Source of the DNA: Eublepharis macularius
Lineage: Eukaryota > Chordata > Lepidosauria > Squamata > Eublepharidae
Direction of reading: 5' to 3'
Length of the DNA stretch: 64,000 nt
Assembly (NCBI RefSeq): GCF_028583425.1
Contig: NC_072807.1
Location: 29,393,001-29,457,000, forward strand
Positions 44,698 through 55,660 of the stretch are shown here, one piece after another. A program made the position numbers and the translations under genes. How positions within the stretch are numbered: the first letter of the stretch is position 1; every line of letters begins with the position of its first letter. The notes below the pieces were generated by a model that did no database searches, was not told the origin of the DNA, and saw nothing but the letters and a program-made list of their open reading frames with translations.

Positions 44698-45702
44698 GAA
44701 ACCACTTTCTCTGCCCCCTGCACAATTAACTGCAGAGGAAGGGGGAACCTTTAGCCTTTTTCTTTGCTGACATTTTCTTTTACTCCTGTTGAGGAAAACT
44801 AGCAGGCATGCATATTTTTTCCACAGCATAAATAAAAGCAACTCGTGGAGTGCTTTATCCGGAGAGAAAATGGCAGCAGGTGAGAGGGTTAAAATCTTCC
44901 CTTCTTCCCACGAAACTACCATGATAAAGTAATCCTGACAGCTAAAACTGCAACAGAAAAAGGCCATTTAAAATAAACAAGGAAGAGTCTGTAACCTATC
45001 CATCAGTCTTATTTGAAACCTGCTTTAGACTACCTTAGCCGGGGTGGGGTGGGGGGGTGGCTCTTGATTGTTTTGATAAGTTCCACCTACCAGTTATCAA
45101 AATGCTTACTAAATGCCACTGCAAATCTAACGGCCATGTATGTTAGCCACTGAATGCCATCCCAAAATTATCTACGGTTATACTTCACCTATAAAATAAT
45201 GCCAAGAAACACTTTTTTCGAGATATGGATTTCAAATGTTCACATGCATGCAAAAATAAAATATCAAATATTGGCTAACTATTCAGAAACAACTCAGAGA
45301 ATATTCAGCATGACAGTTGATGAGGGGAGGTGGTGAATTCATTGCAGCTGCATAGGCATGTATGGTTGAGCACACAGAAGTCCACCCTCCACTGCCCAGT
45401 TCATTCAGTCTTTCCAACTGACATAAGGAATGGGAGCGGAAGAGAGAAGGAAAGTTCAGAAGGGGCAGAGAAAATTTCTTGCCTGAAGTCCAAATAGAGC
45501 TTTATGGGTTGCTAAAATGAAACCCCAGACTGCACTCCTGATTTTCCTTGAGGAACGGAGAGGGGGAGAGATGGCATCATTTCCACAATCCACAAATCTG
45601 TTCTTCTTCCATTCATCCTCCAAGGAATTCAGCGCAGCATGCATGGGCCTCCCCTCCTCCATTTAAACCACACAACACCCTTGCAGTGTAGGTTAGGCTG
45701 AG

Positions 45703-45814
45703 AGCCAAGCTACAAGTGACAAATTACACTTGCATGGCAAGTGAACAGACTCACGTGTATTCCTCCCTGTTCACTTGCCATTCACTTGCGCTCCACTTGA
45801 TCAAGAGCTTAGCT
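45703..45814. mobile_element. Foldback MITE, AGCCAAGCTACAAGTGACG family, copy 4, inside a tRNA-SINE
   Basis: Inserted in a SINE-like repeat whose own sequence resumes after it. It is flanked by CTGAG (45698-45702) and CTGAA (45815-45819). The right terminus is partly decayed. Confidence 0.65.
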
Positions 45815-46101
45815 CTGAAAGAGCAACTGGCCCGCCCAAGGGCACCCAATGAGCTTCCATGGCTGAATGGTGACTTTATTTTTTTTATTTACAAAATGTA
45901 TATCCTGCCTTTCTGCCCTCATAAGGGCCACCCAAGCAGCTAACAAACTGAAACATACACGAACTCCCATCTTTACCATCTTAGCCCAGCAGTCTAACCA
46001 CTAGGCACACTGGCTGCTTGGGTTAGTGCCGTGGCTCAACAATGGGGAATGGGCGCATGGCGGGCGTACCTTCCAGTTACGTTTTCGCCCTGTGATTTCA
46101 G

Positions 46102-46216
46102 AAAATGCCATCGTGCTTAAAATCCAAAACTACTTTGATGCTTGGCAAGCGCTTCTGCTGAAACCTGACATCTTCTTCAAGATTTCTTGGCTGTACAAGA
46201 AATACGAGAAGTCTGC
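46102..46216 (+). CDS. CYP19A1: Aromatase coding exon 5 (human exon VI): F-helix
   Basis: Encodes residues 209-246 plus two bases of Ala247. The sequence [19 protein letters not shown] includes the F-helix with Trp223, equivalent to human Trp224 in the steroid pocket, and continues as [18 protein letters not shown]. The acceptor GATTTCAG ends at 46101 and the donor is CTGC|GTAAGT. The sequence is almost invariant relative to other sauropsid aromatases as I recall them. Confidence 0.96.
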
Positions 46217-46725
46217 GTAAGTAGCAGCAATGATTGGACTGTTGTGTTGTGCAAAGAGAGGGTCTTTCCCCAGGCGGGCCAGGAAGGCTGGATAGAAGCC
46301 ATGTCCGCATTTGCCTATAGAGCCGCTTTAAGGCATAGGATTGCTGGATCTTGCTTTGTTTCTTGTCTTGCCTCTGGGCTTGCTTCTGTACCGCTGCTTT
46401 GAGCCTCCATATTGGCACCCGCCTGACTGCTTCTGTGGCTCTTTAATGCCGTACGTATTAGTAAGTCAGTGGGATGTTATGAAGACATTGTGGGTTTCTC
46501 TTCCAAACAAGCCCCGCAAAGACTTGGAGCATTAAACCCACCTTTTGCCTACAAGAGAGGATCGATTCTTATGAAAGTTGTCTGTATTCAGCAAAAAGTT
46601 ATGTTTAGGGTATACTGGACACCAAAGCTCCATTAAACAACAACAACTAAGAATTTCTGTATGATCCCATTTAGTTGGCCAGAGCCAAATAATTCAGCTT
46701 CATTAAACAAAAAGATTAAGTACAT

Positions 46726-46941
46726 TGGCCGTTTTCACATGGCCACGCGCCCGGAAGATCGTGCAAAACTCACGGCATAAAAGCATCTTCCTAGCGCAAT
46801 TTCCTGGCACAATCCCATTTAATGGCCCTTTTTCTGATATCATTGGGCCATTAAAGGGGATCCTGCCAGGAGAACGTGCTAGGAAGACGCTTCATGCTGT
46901 GAGTTTGCACGATCTCCCGGGAGTCCGTGTGAAAACGGTCT
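46726..46941. mobile_element. Foldback MITE, GGCCGTTTTCACA family, copy 1
   Basis: Inverted termini TGGCCGTTTTCACA / TGTGAAAACGGTC. Interior inverted segments include GATCGTGCAAA...TTTGCACGATC and AGCATCTTCCTAGC. Target duplication uncertain. Confidence 0.65.
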
Positions 46942-47309
46942 AACTGCTGGCACTGTGTAGATTACAGGATGCATTTCTTAAGCACATGCTCTGTTATAGG
47001 ACCTTTTGGGAAGGAAGTTATTAATTTTGTATTAGAATACCTATTGGTCTTTGAAGAAGTTTATGTACTTTTAAATTATCTACCCATATCCTGGAATCTA
47101 ATCGATGGTCAACGAAAATGGACCCTCTGTGCCCTCATTGTAGCTAAAAGTCTATTTGCAACATTGGAGAGTCAAATGTTCACCTTCCATAATTCAATGG
47201 ATGGACAACCTTATAACTTTATCTCAATTCAGATATATGGCATATAGGCAACAATTGCAGAAGGACTTATTTTTTAGATATTTGGAAACTTTTTATGAAT
47301 GCTTATGTG

Positions 47310-47398
47310 CAAGGCTTTTTTTCTGGGAAAAGAGGTGGTGGAACGTTTAGATTGCCCTCCACGCCGCTTGGCAGCGTTCCTGCTGGGAAAAAGCCCTG
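47310..47398. mobile_element. hAT-type MITE, 89-bp internal-deletion copy
   Basis: Same termini as the 29.2-kb element (CAAGGCTTTTTTTCTGGG / GGGAAAAAGCCCTG) and a perfect 8-bp duplication CTTATGTG (47302-47309 and 47399-47406). It lies in the intron between coding exons 5 and 6. Confidence 0.8.
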
Positions 47399-47768
47399 CT
47401 TATGTGTAGATTTCTCACTATTGTTGCCATATGTTTATTTCTATTATGTATGAGGCTTATTTTTTATTTTCAATTTTTTTAAAAAAAAAAGTTGACCTTT
47501 TCATCACCCATTTAAAAATGCAGTGGCTATAAAAGCTTGGAGAACCAAGAGAATTTTTGCAAACAAGCTTTAAAAATATAGCGCTTCTCAGGCATACGTT
47601 TGGGTAGAAATGGCTGAGCAGCTGTTCGAGGATCCCTAATTGTAAATCCCTTTCTGCTCAATGACTTTTTACGTTACTGAATTATCTGTGCCTCTCCCGG
47701 TGCTTCCAATTTGGGCACAGAGAGGTACCGCCGGCCTTTAGTGATGAACTTGTCCCTTTCTTCTTCAG

Positions 47769-47883
47769 GAAGGATTTGAAAGAAGCCATCGAAATCCTCA
47801 TCGAACAGAAACGACAAAAGCTTTCCACTGCCGAGAAACTGGAGGAGCACATGGACTTTGCATCGCAGCTGATTTTTGCACAG
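47769..47883 (+). CDS. CYP19A1: Aromatase coding exon 6 (human exon VII): G-helix region
   Basis: Completes Ala247 and encodes residues through Gln285: [19 protein letters not shown], then [17 protein letters not shown]. This is the basic G-H region that includes the reductase- and membrane-facing surface. The acceptor TTCTTCAG ends at 47768 and the donor is CACAG|GTAATT, in phase 0. Confidence 0.96.
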
Positions 47884-48620
47884 GTAATTTTGATTTGGAT
47901 GGGGCATACGCTGTAACGTACTACATGCCATTCTCCATTTATAGGGGTGGGTGAAATTTTTTTTGAGGAGTGCATTTGTTCCTTTTTTTTCCTGCCGCAA
48001 ACTAGGAATGAGCGGGTTTTCCTTGTTCCATGCTTTTATTACTCCAGGGTTGCTCTCTACCCTGCATTCCACTCCCATTGACTCCCAGTTTTAACTAGGA
48101 GATTTTTCTAAAATTAATTCCAGAAATGGGTCATACACAGTTTGCCACAACTTTTTCTTGCTTCCAGGGATTACTTCATCTTTCTGTTTTTTTTAAAAAA
48201 GCATGGGTACGAAGTTCACAATTCCAGATTCTCAAGCAACTCACTACATCAAGTGCTTCATGCTCCTGTACAAATGATTTGCTTGCTGTTTCAAACAAGC
48301 AATATTTGGGGTCATTCTCCATTCGCACCAGCAACTTTCAGCATCCTACTTTCTTTATTTTCTGTACACATGCTCACCAAATTCACTCTGAGCAGGTTAT
48401 ATATCCTTTAAATAAATTAGTGTTATTATTATTATCCCCACAGTACAGCTGGAGAGCTGGGGCTGAAAGGAGTGGCTTACCCAAGGCCACCTGCTGAGCT
48501 CATGGCAGTGGTGGGATTTGAACCAGCAGAGTGCTGATTCACAGCCGAACCGCTTAACCACTGTGCTACAGCGGCTACAGTTACAATGTGGCAGCATGTC
48601 CCCAGTTGACTGCATCTGAG

Positions 48621-48820
48621 AGCCAAACTACAAGTGACGTCTTACACAGGTTGGACACTAGTCGGCTTCCCTCAAGTTTTGATGGGAAATGTAGGCATCC
48701 TGGTCTTGCAGCTGTAATGGAGAGCCAAGCTGTAAAACCAGGGCGCCTACATTTCCCATCAAAACTTGAGGGAAGCCGACTAGTGTCCAACCTGTGTAAG
48801 ACGTCATTTGTAGTTTGGCT
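48621..48820. mobile_element. Foldback MITE, AGCCAAGCTACAAGTGACG family, copy 5 (long form)
   Basis: A 200-bp inverted repeat (AGCCAAACTACAAGTGACG ... GTAGTTTGGCT) with direct CTGAG on both sides (48616-48620 and 48821-48825). It lies in the intron between coding exons 6 and 7. Confidence 0.75.
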
Positions 48821-49252
48821 CTGAGCAATCCATGATGTACATAGATTTCTTTTATTTACTGCCCTTCTAAGAGCCCTCCCCTGATGAACCCGCTGGAGTG
48901 ATCACTACCAAGTGGAGTTTCTTTTCTTTCCAATGTGGCAGCATGTCTCCCCAGTTTGTTGGATGTGATCTCTGCTAGTCTACTTGCTTGCCTGTCCTTT
49001 TAAGATCACTGATGAGCAGCGTTATCAAAGCACCTTGCTCTTTTTTGCGGAGCTTCTCTGTAGAAAAACGTATGTGCTGATTTGGCACCTGTGCACTTGA
49101 TGAAGTTAATCAGCAGGCAGAGCTTAACAATCCAATTGAGAAGGCTTGATTAACCGGCAGAATGGGCAAAGCAAGGGTGCCGGCGAGACAAGAAGCGCAG
49201 CTTCCCCACCCATCCTACAAGATAATCAAGGAAAGCAACTTCTTTTGTAGGT

Positions 49253-49429
49253 CCAGAGGAGTTAGCCGTGTTAGTCTGTAGACAAAATAGTAGAGTCCAG
49301 TAGCACCTTTAAGACTAACCAACTTTATTGTAGCAGAAGCTTTCGAGAACCACAGTGCTCTTCGTCAGATGCATGCTACAGTAAAGTTGGTTAGTCTTAA
49401 AGGTGGTACTGGACTCTACTATTTTATTA
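49253..49429 (-). mobile_element. Penelope-like hairpin element, family 2 (10-bp target duplication)
   Basis: Flanked by TTTTGTAGGT at 49243-49252 and 49430-49439. The minus-strand sense arm runs from about 49376 to 49253 and ends in the full terminus (revcomp of CCAGAGGAGTTAGCCGTG). The opposing right arm is truncated after GGACTCTACTATTTT. A hammerhead-like core (CTGACGA) is present on the minus strand at 49331-49372, with one mismatch in stem II and one in stem I. It lies in the intron between coding exons 6 and 7. Confidence 0.65.
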
Positions 49430-50101
49430 TTTTGTAGGTTGATTTTTGTTGTTGTTGAGTGGATGGCAGGGGGGAGAGAGACAGGGACGGCCATAGAGAA
49501 GCAACACAAGAATGTATGTGCACAAATTATGTGTGAGAGAACAATTTAGAGCGTTCAAAAACAAGCCATTTTTGTTTAGTGTTCGAGTTTAAGACTTGCA
49601 ATTTGCAAATCAAAATAGAGGTGTGTTCACTCTGTTACCAGTTCCTTCCATTTGTTCATATCTTTTTTGTTCTGTATTGTGTTACAGATGCATACGTGTG
49701 CATTGCTAAAACTCTGACACACATGGATAGCACTAGCATATTGGGGGAGGGGTTATTACCTGAAAATGCTGGCAAACTGTATGTGCATGCTGCTTTATAC
49801 AAAACTCAGCATGAAATGAAGATAACAACATCGAATACGTCTACTGTACTTGGAAACAAAACCAAGCCATTCAGATTGAAAAAAACGTGCAAAGAAATTT
49901 GGGTGAGGAGCATTTCAGAAGGCTTTTTCCTGCAAGGACAGTCCCCTGATAAATCCATCACTTCTGCTGTAGACTCCTCGCCTATCTGTGGTCCTTATCA
50001 CAAAAGCACAGCCTCCATGTTGAGCTAATTTGTGCCTGACTGCACAATGTTGTTGTCCACTGAGTTTAACAAGTCATTGTTTTCCTGATTATACATTACA
50101 G

Positions 50102-50264
50102 TGCCGCGGGGAACTAACGGGGGAGAATGTGAACCAGTGTGTTTTGGAAATGCTGATCGCCGCCCCAGATACTCTCTCAGTGACCCTCTTCTTTATGCTA
50201 GCACTGATTGCTGAACACCCTCATGTGGAAGAGGCAATGATGAAGGAAATACAAGCTGTAATGG
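50102..50264 (+). CDS. CYP19A1: Aromatase coding exon 7 (human exon VIII): I-helix, oxygen activation
   Basis: Encodes residues 286-339 plus one base of Gly340. It contains the I-helix signature [12 protein letters not shown] with Ala305, Asp308 and Thr309, equivalent to human Ala306, Asp309 and Thr310, which deliver protons and activate oxygen. The exon opens with Cys286 in a CRGELT motif, where human has KRGDLT and, as I recall, birds have NRGDLT. The acceptor ACATTACAG ends at 50101 and the donor is ATGG|GTAAGG. Confidence 0.96.
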
Positions 50265-51026
50265 GTAAGGGTCCTTTGACAATGGGAGATAACCATAATA
50301 CAAATTATCTTTTTTTCAAAAATTCCAGCTATTAGAGATCCAAAGACAATTAACCTGAAGTTTTAAAAAAGACAGCCCAATGGACCTCTAGGGTTGCCAA
50401 ATTTCCAGGAAGAATTGAGAATGAATTAACAAATCTCAGGGTATTTATTTTATTAGATATTAGATCCCACTTTTTCTCCCCAATGGGACCCAATGCAGTT
50501 TACATCATTATTTGCCCCTCCTCCCTTTATCCTCATGGCAACAATCCTGTAGCATAGACTGAACAAAGAGAGAGTAACTGGCTAGGATTGCCAGCAGTGG
50601 GTAGGACATTCCTGGAGATTTAGGGGTGGGGTCTGGGGAAGGGAGGGACTGAATCAAAGTATAATCTCATAGAGTCAACACTCAAAAGCAGTCATTTTCT
50701 CCTGTGGTCTGCAGATCAGTTGCAATTCTGGGAAATCTCCAGGCCTCACCTGAAGGTTGGCAAACCAATAAAACTGGGCTAAAGTTACTCTGCAAGTTTC
50801 CCTGGCTGAATGGAGATTTGAATCTGGATCTCCCAGACTGTAGTCCAATACTCTAGCTACTACTCCCTGCTAAATGTTTTATTTGGAAATTTTTCTGTTC
50901 TCACCCTCATCTGTTCCTTCCAGTTATCAATTATAAATAGTCTCTTGTTAGAGAAAGCTAACAGTGTCCTCAATAACCAACCAAATAACAATCAAAGAGA
51001 ACAAATAATCCAACCAATACTAACTG

Positions 51027-51236
51027 TGAAATGAAATCCGTCTCTCAAGTCAGAGTTGACTTATGGCGACCCCTGGTGGAGTTTTCATGGCAAGAGACTA
51101 ACAGAGGTAGTTTGCCATTGCCTGCCTCTGCAGCCTTTGTCTTTCTTGGAGGTCTCCCATCCAATTACTAGCCAAGGCCGACCCTGCTTAGCTTCTGAGA
51201 TCTGACAAGATCAGGCTCTCCTGGCCTATCCAGGTC
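51027..51236 (-). mobile_element. 5S-rRNA-derived SINE
   Basis: Complete minus-strand copy with GACCCTGCTTAGCTTCTGAG and GGTCTCCCATCCAATTACTA. It lies in the intron between coding exons 7 and 8. Confidence 0.85.
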
Positions 51237-51861
51237 AGTACTCAACTAGAAATTGCATCCATAAATAACAAACCATTTTTATCTATTTATTAAACTATTT
51301 ATAAGCTGCCTTCCCCACAATTTACAGAGGTTCAAGGTGGCTTACCAAAGCCCACCAAGCAACCAACACAATCATTAAAACTACAGGACTGTCCATTTAT
51401 AAGAAATAGCAGCAATGATAAACTATCTTGATCCCAGCCGTGGCCTTATCAGCTCTCATAACGGTTAGCCACAACCAAAGACCCATCTGAACAATATTGC
51501 TTAACAACAGCTTGAATCCTATCACATGCTTAACAAAGTTTGAACCTTTCTCCAACCTAAGGAGCCTTCCCCTAATTTAAGTGGCTCTTCTGCTGGAGGA
51601 ACAGCCACTTCCATTAAAGGAGTAATCTGCAGTTGGTGCCACTACTGAAAAGGCCCTTTCTCAACTGGCTTCAGAATCAGATCGTTTTTCTTCTTTCCAA
51701 GTCAAGTTTTAAACAAAAAACTTGAAAATGGTTAGCATTAAAAAATAAAACTGAAATATTGTCAGATTCCAAACACGTATGGCCATTTCCTTCTAGCTCT
51801 TACCTCCAAGATGAAATATGAAACCAGAGACCAGCAGTTTTGTCTTGCTTCCTCCCTAAAG

Positions 51862-52103
51862 GTGACAGAGACATAGAGAGTGAAGACATGCCAAAGCTGA
51901 AAGTGGTGGAGAGTTTCATTTATGAGAGCATGAGATACCAGCCAGTCGTGGACTTGGTCATGCGCAAAGCCTTGCAGGATGACGTGATCGATGGCTATGC
52001 TGTCAAGAAAGGAACCAACATCATTCTCAACATCGGGCGCATGCATAAACTTGAGTTCTTCCCAAAACCAAATGAATTCTCTCTTGACAATTTTGAGAAA
52101 AGT
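51862..52103 (+). CDS. CYP19A1: Aromatase coding exon 8 (human exon IX): K-helix ExxR and substrate contacts
   Basis: Completes Gly340 and encodes residues through Ser420. It includes the K-helix ExxR pair E361-R364 (YESMRYQP), which forms the P450 core salt-bridge network. Met373 (equivalent to human Met374) contacts the substrate carbonyl. The conserved [22 protein letters not shown] stretch spans about residues 389-410. The acceptor CCTAAAG ends at 51861 and the donor is AAAAGT|GTAAGT, in phase 0. The donor is followed by a (TG)n-rich tract. Confidence 0.96.
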
Positions 52104-53275
52104 GTAAGTTGTTACATATGTATGTGTGTGTGTGTGCACGCTTCACACAAGTTGTCCTTTTTCAATGATGTTAAGGAAGCCCTGAACTTATGCAATGTTT
52201 ATGTATGCATGAGAGTTCCCTCACACGTAAGGAAGCGCTTAGCCAGAGGTTGCCAGGAGCGACCTCTAAATAATGAAAACTAACTCAAGCTACTCCACCC
52301 CAGCCCCACACACCAGCCTTGTTAACAAGCTTTGTTCTGTCCTAGAGTAGCTCAGAAAATTATTCTCTGTGAAATAAAAACATTTTTTAAAAGCTCAGAG
52401 CAAATATTTTTCCAGTCCCCCCACTCTGGGTCTTTAAAGGGATACTGGAGGAACTGTTCTGCAGCACCCAGGGAGCAACAATAACTCATGAGCTACCCGT
52501 TGGAGATGCCTGCTGTAAGCTGTTATCCTGTACGTGCATTCCAAACCAAAGCCCTTTCCAGATGTTTTAATTGTGCATACCGGAAGGCTACCAACCACAC
52601 TATCAGGAGTGTGTCTTGCCCTTCTCCTGATGAACGTGGCTGCCGTGTTGTGTGAACAGAGGCAACACATTTATGTACCCTGCATGTACAGCCTTGGTAC
52701 ATGTGACTATGATTCCTGAAAAATGCAGTGCTCAGTCTGGGCATGGTAAATACACATGTTACCCCAGTTCATACAACATGGTGGCCAGATGTAACAAGAG
52801 GATCTGGTAGGCTACTGGTATGCATGATTATGCCTGGAAAGAGCTGACACAATGGTCAGTTTAAGAGAAGAGTATTATATTTTACATTTTATAGTTATCG
52901 CTCTTCTTTTGCAGAAATTGGAAGGCTGGAAAAGTAATTGCCATTAGAAGGAAGTCTCAGGGCTAAACTAGACGGATCTGATCCACGGACATTGCTGCCA
53001 TTTTAGAGCAGAGTTCGGGCCGTTTAAAAATGTCACAGAGGCCCAATTGGGTCCGCAGCATAATGGGACAAGGAAATCATGTGCCCCCCACCATCTTTCC
53101 GAGTGCCGAAACAGCCGCAAGCCTTTAGAGAATGTGCTAGCAACTGATCCTATATGTGTTCTAATAGCCTGGCAAACAAATGTGTGATTGTTTAATTGTT
53201 TGGGCTCAGGCAGAAATGTTATGGTGTCCTTTTTCAAAGTTTGAATTTTCTTTGCATGTTTTTCGGCTTGCACAG

Positions 53276-53530
53276 GTCCCCCACCGCTACTTCCAGCCAT
53301 TTGGGTTTGGTCCCCGAGGTTGTGTTGGGAAGTTTATTGCCATGGTGATGATGAAAGCAATTCTGGTGTCTCTTCTCCAAAGATGCCACATCCAGATCCA
53401 AAAAGGCAAAGGTCTCAAAAACATCCCGAAAAACAATGACTTGTCCTTGCATCCAAATGAAACTCAGCCCTTGCTGGAGATGGTTTTCGTGCCAAGAACA
53501 AACATGGCCAAGAACCAGGAGATCAAATAG
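53276..53530 (+). CDS. CYP19A1: Aromatase coding exon 9 (human exon X): heme-binding loop and C-terminus
   Basis: Encodes residues 421-504 and the TAG stop at 53528-53530. The heme-binding signature [10 protein letters not shown] (residues 429-438) provides the proximal thiolate ligand Cys436, equivalent to human Cys437. The L-helix and a sauropsid-type tail follow ([18 protein letters not shown], then a polar end). The acceptor GCACAG ends at 53275. The family's typical length and unbroken frame support a functional enzyme. Confidence 0.97.
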   Translation, partial: VPHRYFQPFGFGPRGCVGKFIAMVMMKAILVSLLQRCHIQIQKGKGLKNIPKNNDLSLHPNETQPLLEMVFVPRTNMAKNQEIK

Positions 53531-54946
53531 AGCCACCTTGAAAGCACCAAGAACACTGAGAGTTGGGCTTCCTCAACCCAACGAAAAACTGTCATCCATC
53601 CCAGACACATTCATCACCCGCTGGCTCCATGAAACAAAATGTTTGGGTTGCTCCAAATACGTTGCTGACACAGGTGGCCATTTTGACAGGCTTGGCTCAC
53701 TGTTCAAGACTTATTCCTTCCAAATAGACAAAAGAAAGTCTGTAAGTGAACGATCAGGTGACAGACCAACAAACAACCTGACGAACTCTGCTGTTCAGGT
53801 GGAATGATGTGATTTGTATTCACTTGTGCAGAAGCCCCAAGGAACCATTTCCAGAGGTCCCGCAGAGCCAGAAGTTGGTCACGGAAGCGGCACCCGCAGC
53901 AGCTGGTCATTTTAAGAGGGCTGACATGTCACATGAATGATTTCTGGTACCAATGTTCATTAGGAAGCAGAGGTCTGGAGAAGCATGATGAACAAAGACG
54001 GCTTTTGAAAGACAGCCACAGCACAATCTTCTTCCATTGTTTCATAGTGCCAAGATCATGAAAGGCTCTTTGCTGTTAACATCCTAATTCATTACAGGGC
54101 AAATCAAAGTGCAAAAAGGATTTTAGGGCTTTTTCTTCATCCGTTTCGATATTTGTACTGTGCTTTTCGACCCAGTGGGGACCCAGAGCAGCTTGCCATA
54201 TTATTCTCCCCTCCTCCGTTTTAGCCCCACAACAACAACCCTGTATGATATGTGAGGCTGAGAGTTTTTCGTGACTGGCCCAAGGTCACCTGGCAAGCTT
54301 CCATGGCAAAGTGGGGAATATCCCAGATCCTAGTCTGATACTCTAACCACTATAACATTCTTTCTGTGTTTTCAGATATTCTTGGGAGCAGGGAACATGC
54401 ACACATATATAATGAACACACGAGTTCCAATCCTGAGTTACACACTTTCACTAGAATGGTGGAGACAGGGGGGAGACAACCATTCCAAGCCCTAAAGAGT
54501 CTGGGCTCAATATACTTAAGGAACTTGTGGCTCCTTATCTGCTTCTTGTTTCCCTGTACACTGAGAACATTGTTAGAGGTCCTTCTCCATATGCCCACCA
54601 GCTCTGAGGTTTAATCAGGGTTTACTCAGGAGACGGGGCCTTCTTAGCAGTGGCACCAGGATTATGGAATTCTTTTCACAGGGATATTTCCACTTGCCCC
54701 TTCTTTGACAATATTCCAATGCCAGATCAAAACTAAGCTTTTGAGGGAGTTTGGGGGGAAGGTTTTTCTTGGTTATTTATGTCTCTGGATTGACTTTGAC
54801 TGATTTTTCTACTGTCTTCGGTTGTCTATGCTGTGTTATGTCAAGTTTTGGTCTTTTTTGTATTTTAGATGATCGGATTTTAATTATATTGTTTACTGTA
54901 CATTAGCTGACTTGTGGACTGAGTGGTTGAAAGGTATGAATATTTT

Positions 54947-54952
54947 AATAAA
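54947..54952 (+). terminator. Candidate polyadenylation signal 1 (repeat-derived)
   Basis: AATAAA lies at the end of the LINE-like stretch in the 3' UTR. It probably derives from the repeat, but could be used to end a shorter transcript. Confidence 0.25.
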
Positions 54953-55142
54953 TAATGGAAAAGAAATATTTTAAACTGGGCACGTGTTCAAATAATGAAC
55001 GGAAACTTTTTGTACTCTGGTCAGGTAATCACTTATCAGATAGCCAAGTGGCAAAAAAAGAGTGAGAGACTGTGTGGTCTTGTAAATATTTATTTGAAGA
55101 CCAGAGTTCTATATAATGAACTCTTAAAAATATTATTTGATC

Positions 55143-55148
55143 AATAAA
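55143..55148 (+). terminator. Candidate polyadenylation signal 2
   Basis: AATAAA is followed within 30 nt by a G/T-rich element (ACTGCTGTGGTT). This arrangement would give a 3' UTR of about 1.6 kb. Confidence 0.45.
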
Positions 55149-55654
55149 GTGATGCTTTTTACTGCTGTGGTTAACAGATACTTCCGCTGTTTTTTGAACA
55201 AGCAAATATTGATAGCTTGGGTCTTCTAAGCTTTGAAATGGATCTAAACTTACAATTCAGCGCTCTGCTGCCATTTTTGGAGCATGCATGCCATAGAACA
55301 GTGTCAATATATGCAAACTGACGCCAAGCATGACATTCATTTCCAGGAGTTGTACCTAAGATCAGCAGGACTTCAGTTGTTTGCTTTTCTTTTCTTTGCT
55401 TGCATTCATAATGGAATCGTTACAATTTTGCATGCGAAAAAGAAATGTTTCCCCAAGCCCTTTTCTCTGGTGTGTTATGGTTTTGCCTTGACTCCAGATA
55501 TTGCTTGATTGTTCTCTGTTCTTGTGCAAAGTTTACTGACTTTTAGACTGACTTCACTTTGTGTGCAGTGACTCCTTCACACAGATCGAAAGCTGCCCGT
55601 GGTGTTTTCTAAATTAGTGTCATGGCACAACTGTGATTGTTTGGCAAATGTAAT

Positions 55655-55660
55655 AATAAA
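55655..55660 (+). terminator. Candidate polyadenylation signal 3 (distal)
   Basis: AATAAA in an AATAATAAAAAAG context within repeat-free sequence. It could end a 2.1-kb 3' UTR. Confidence 0.35.

Larger units (their letters stand above)
53531..55165 (+). other. CYP19A1: Aromatase 3' UTR (probable extent)
   Basis: Non-coding sequence after the TAG. 53531 to about 54100 looks unique. 54140-54360 is a minus-oriented tRNA-SINE-like repeat (its CAAGGTCACC...CTTCCATGGCA words recur elsewhere in the window). About 54440-54960 resembles a degraded LINE 3' end. The exact 3' end cannot be fixed without transcript data. Confidence 0.5.
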
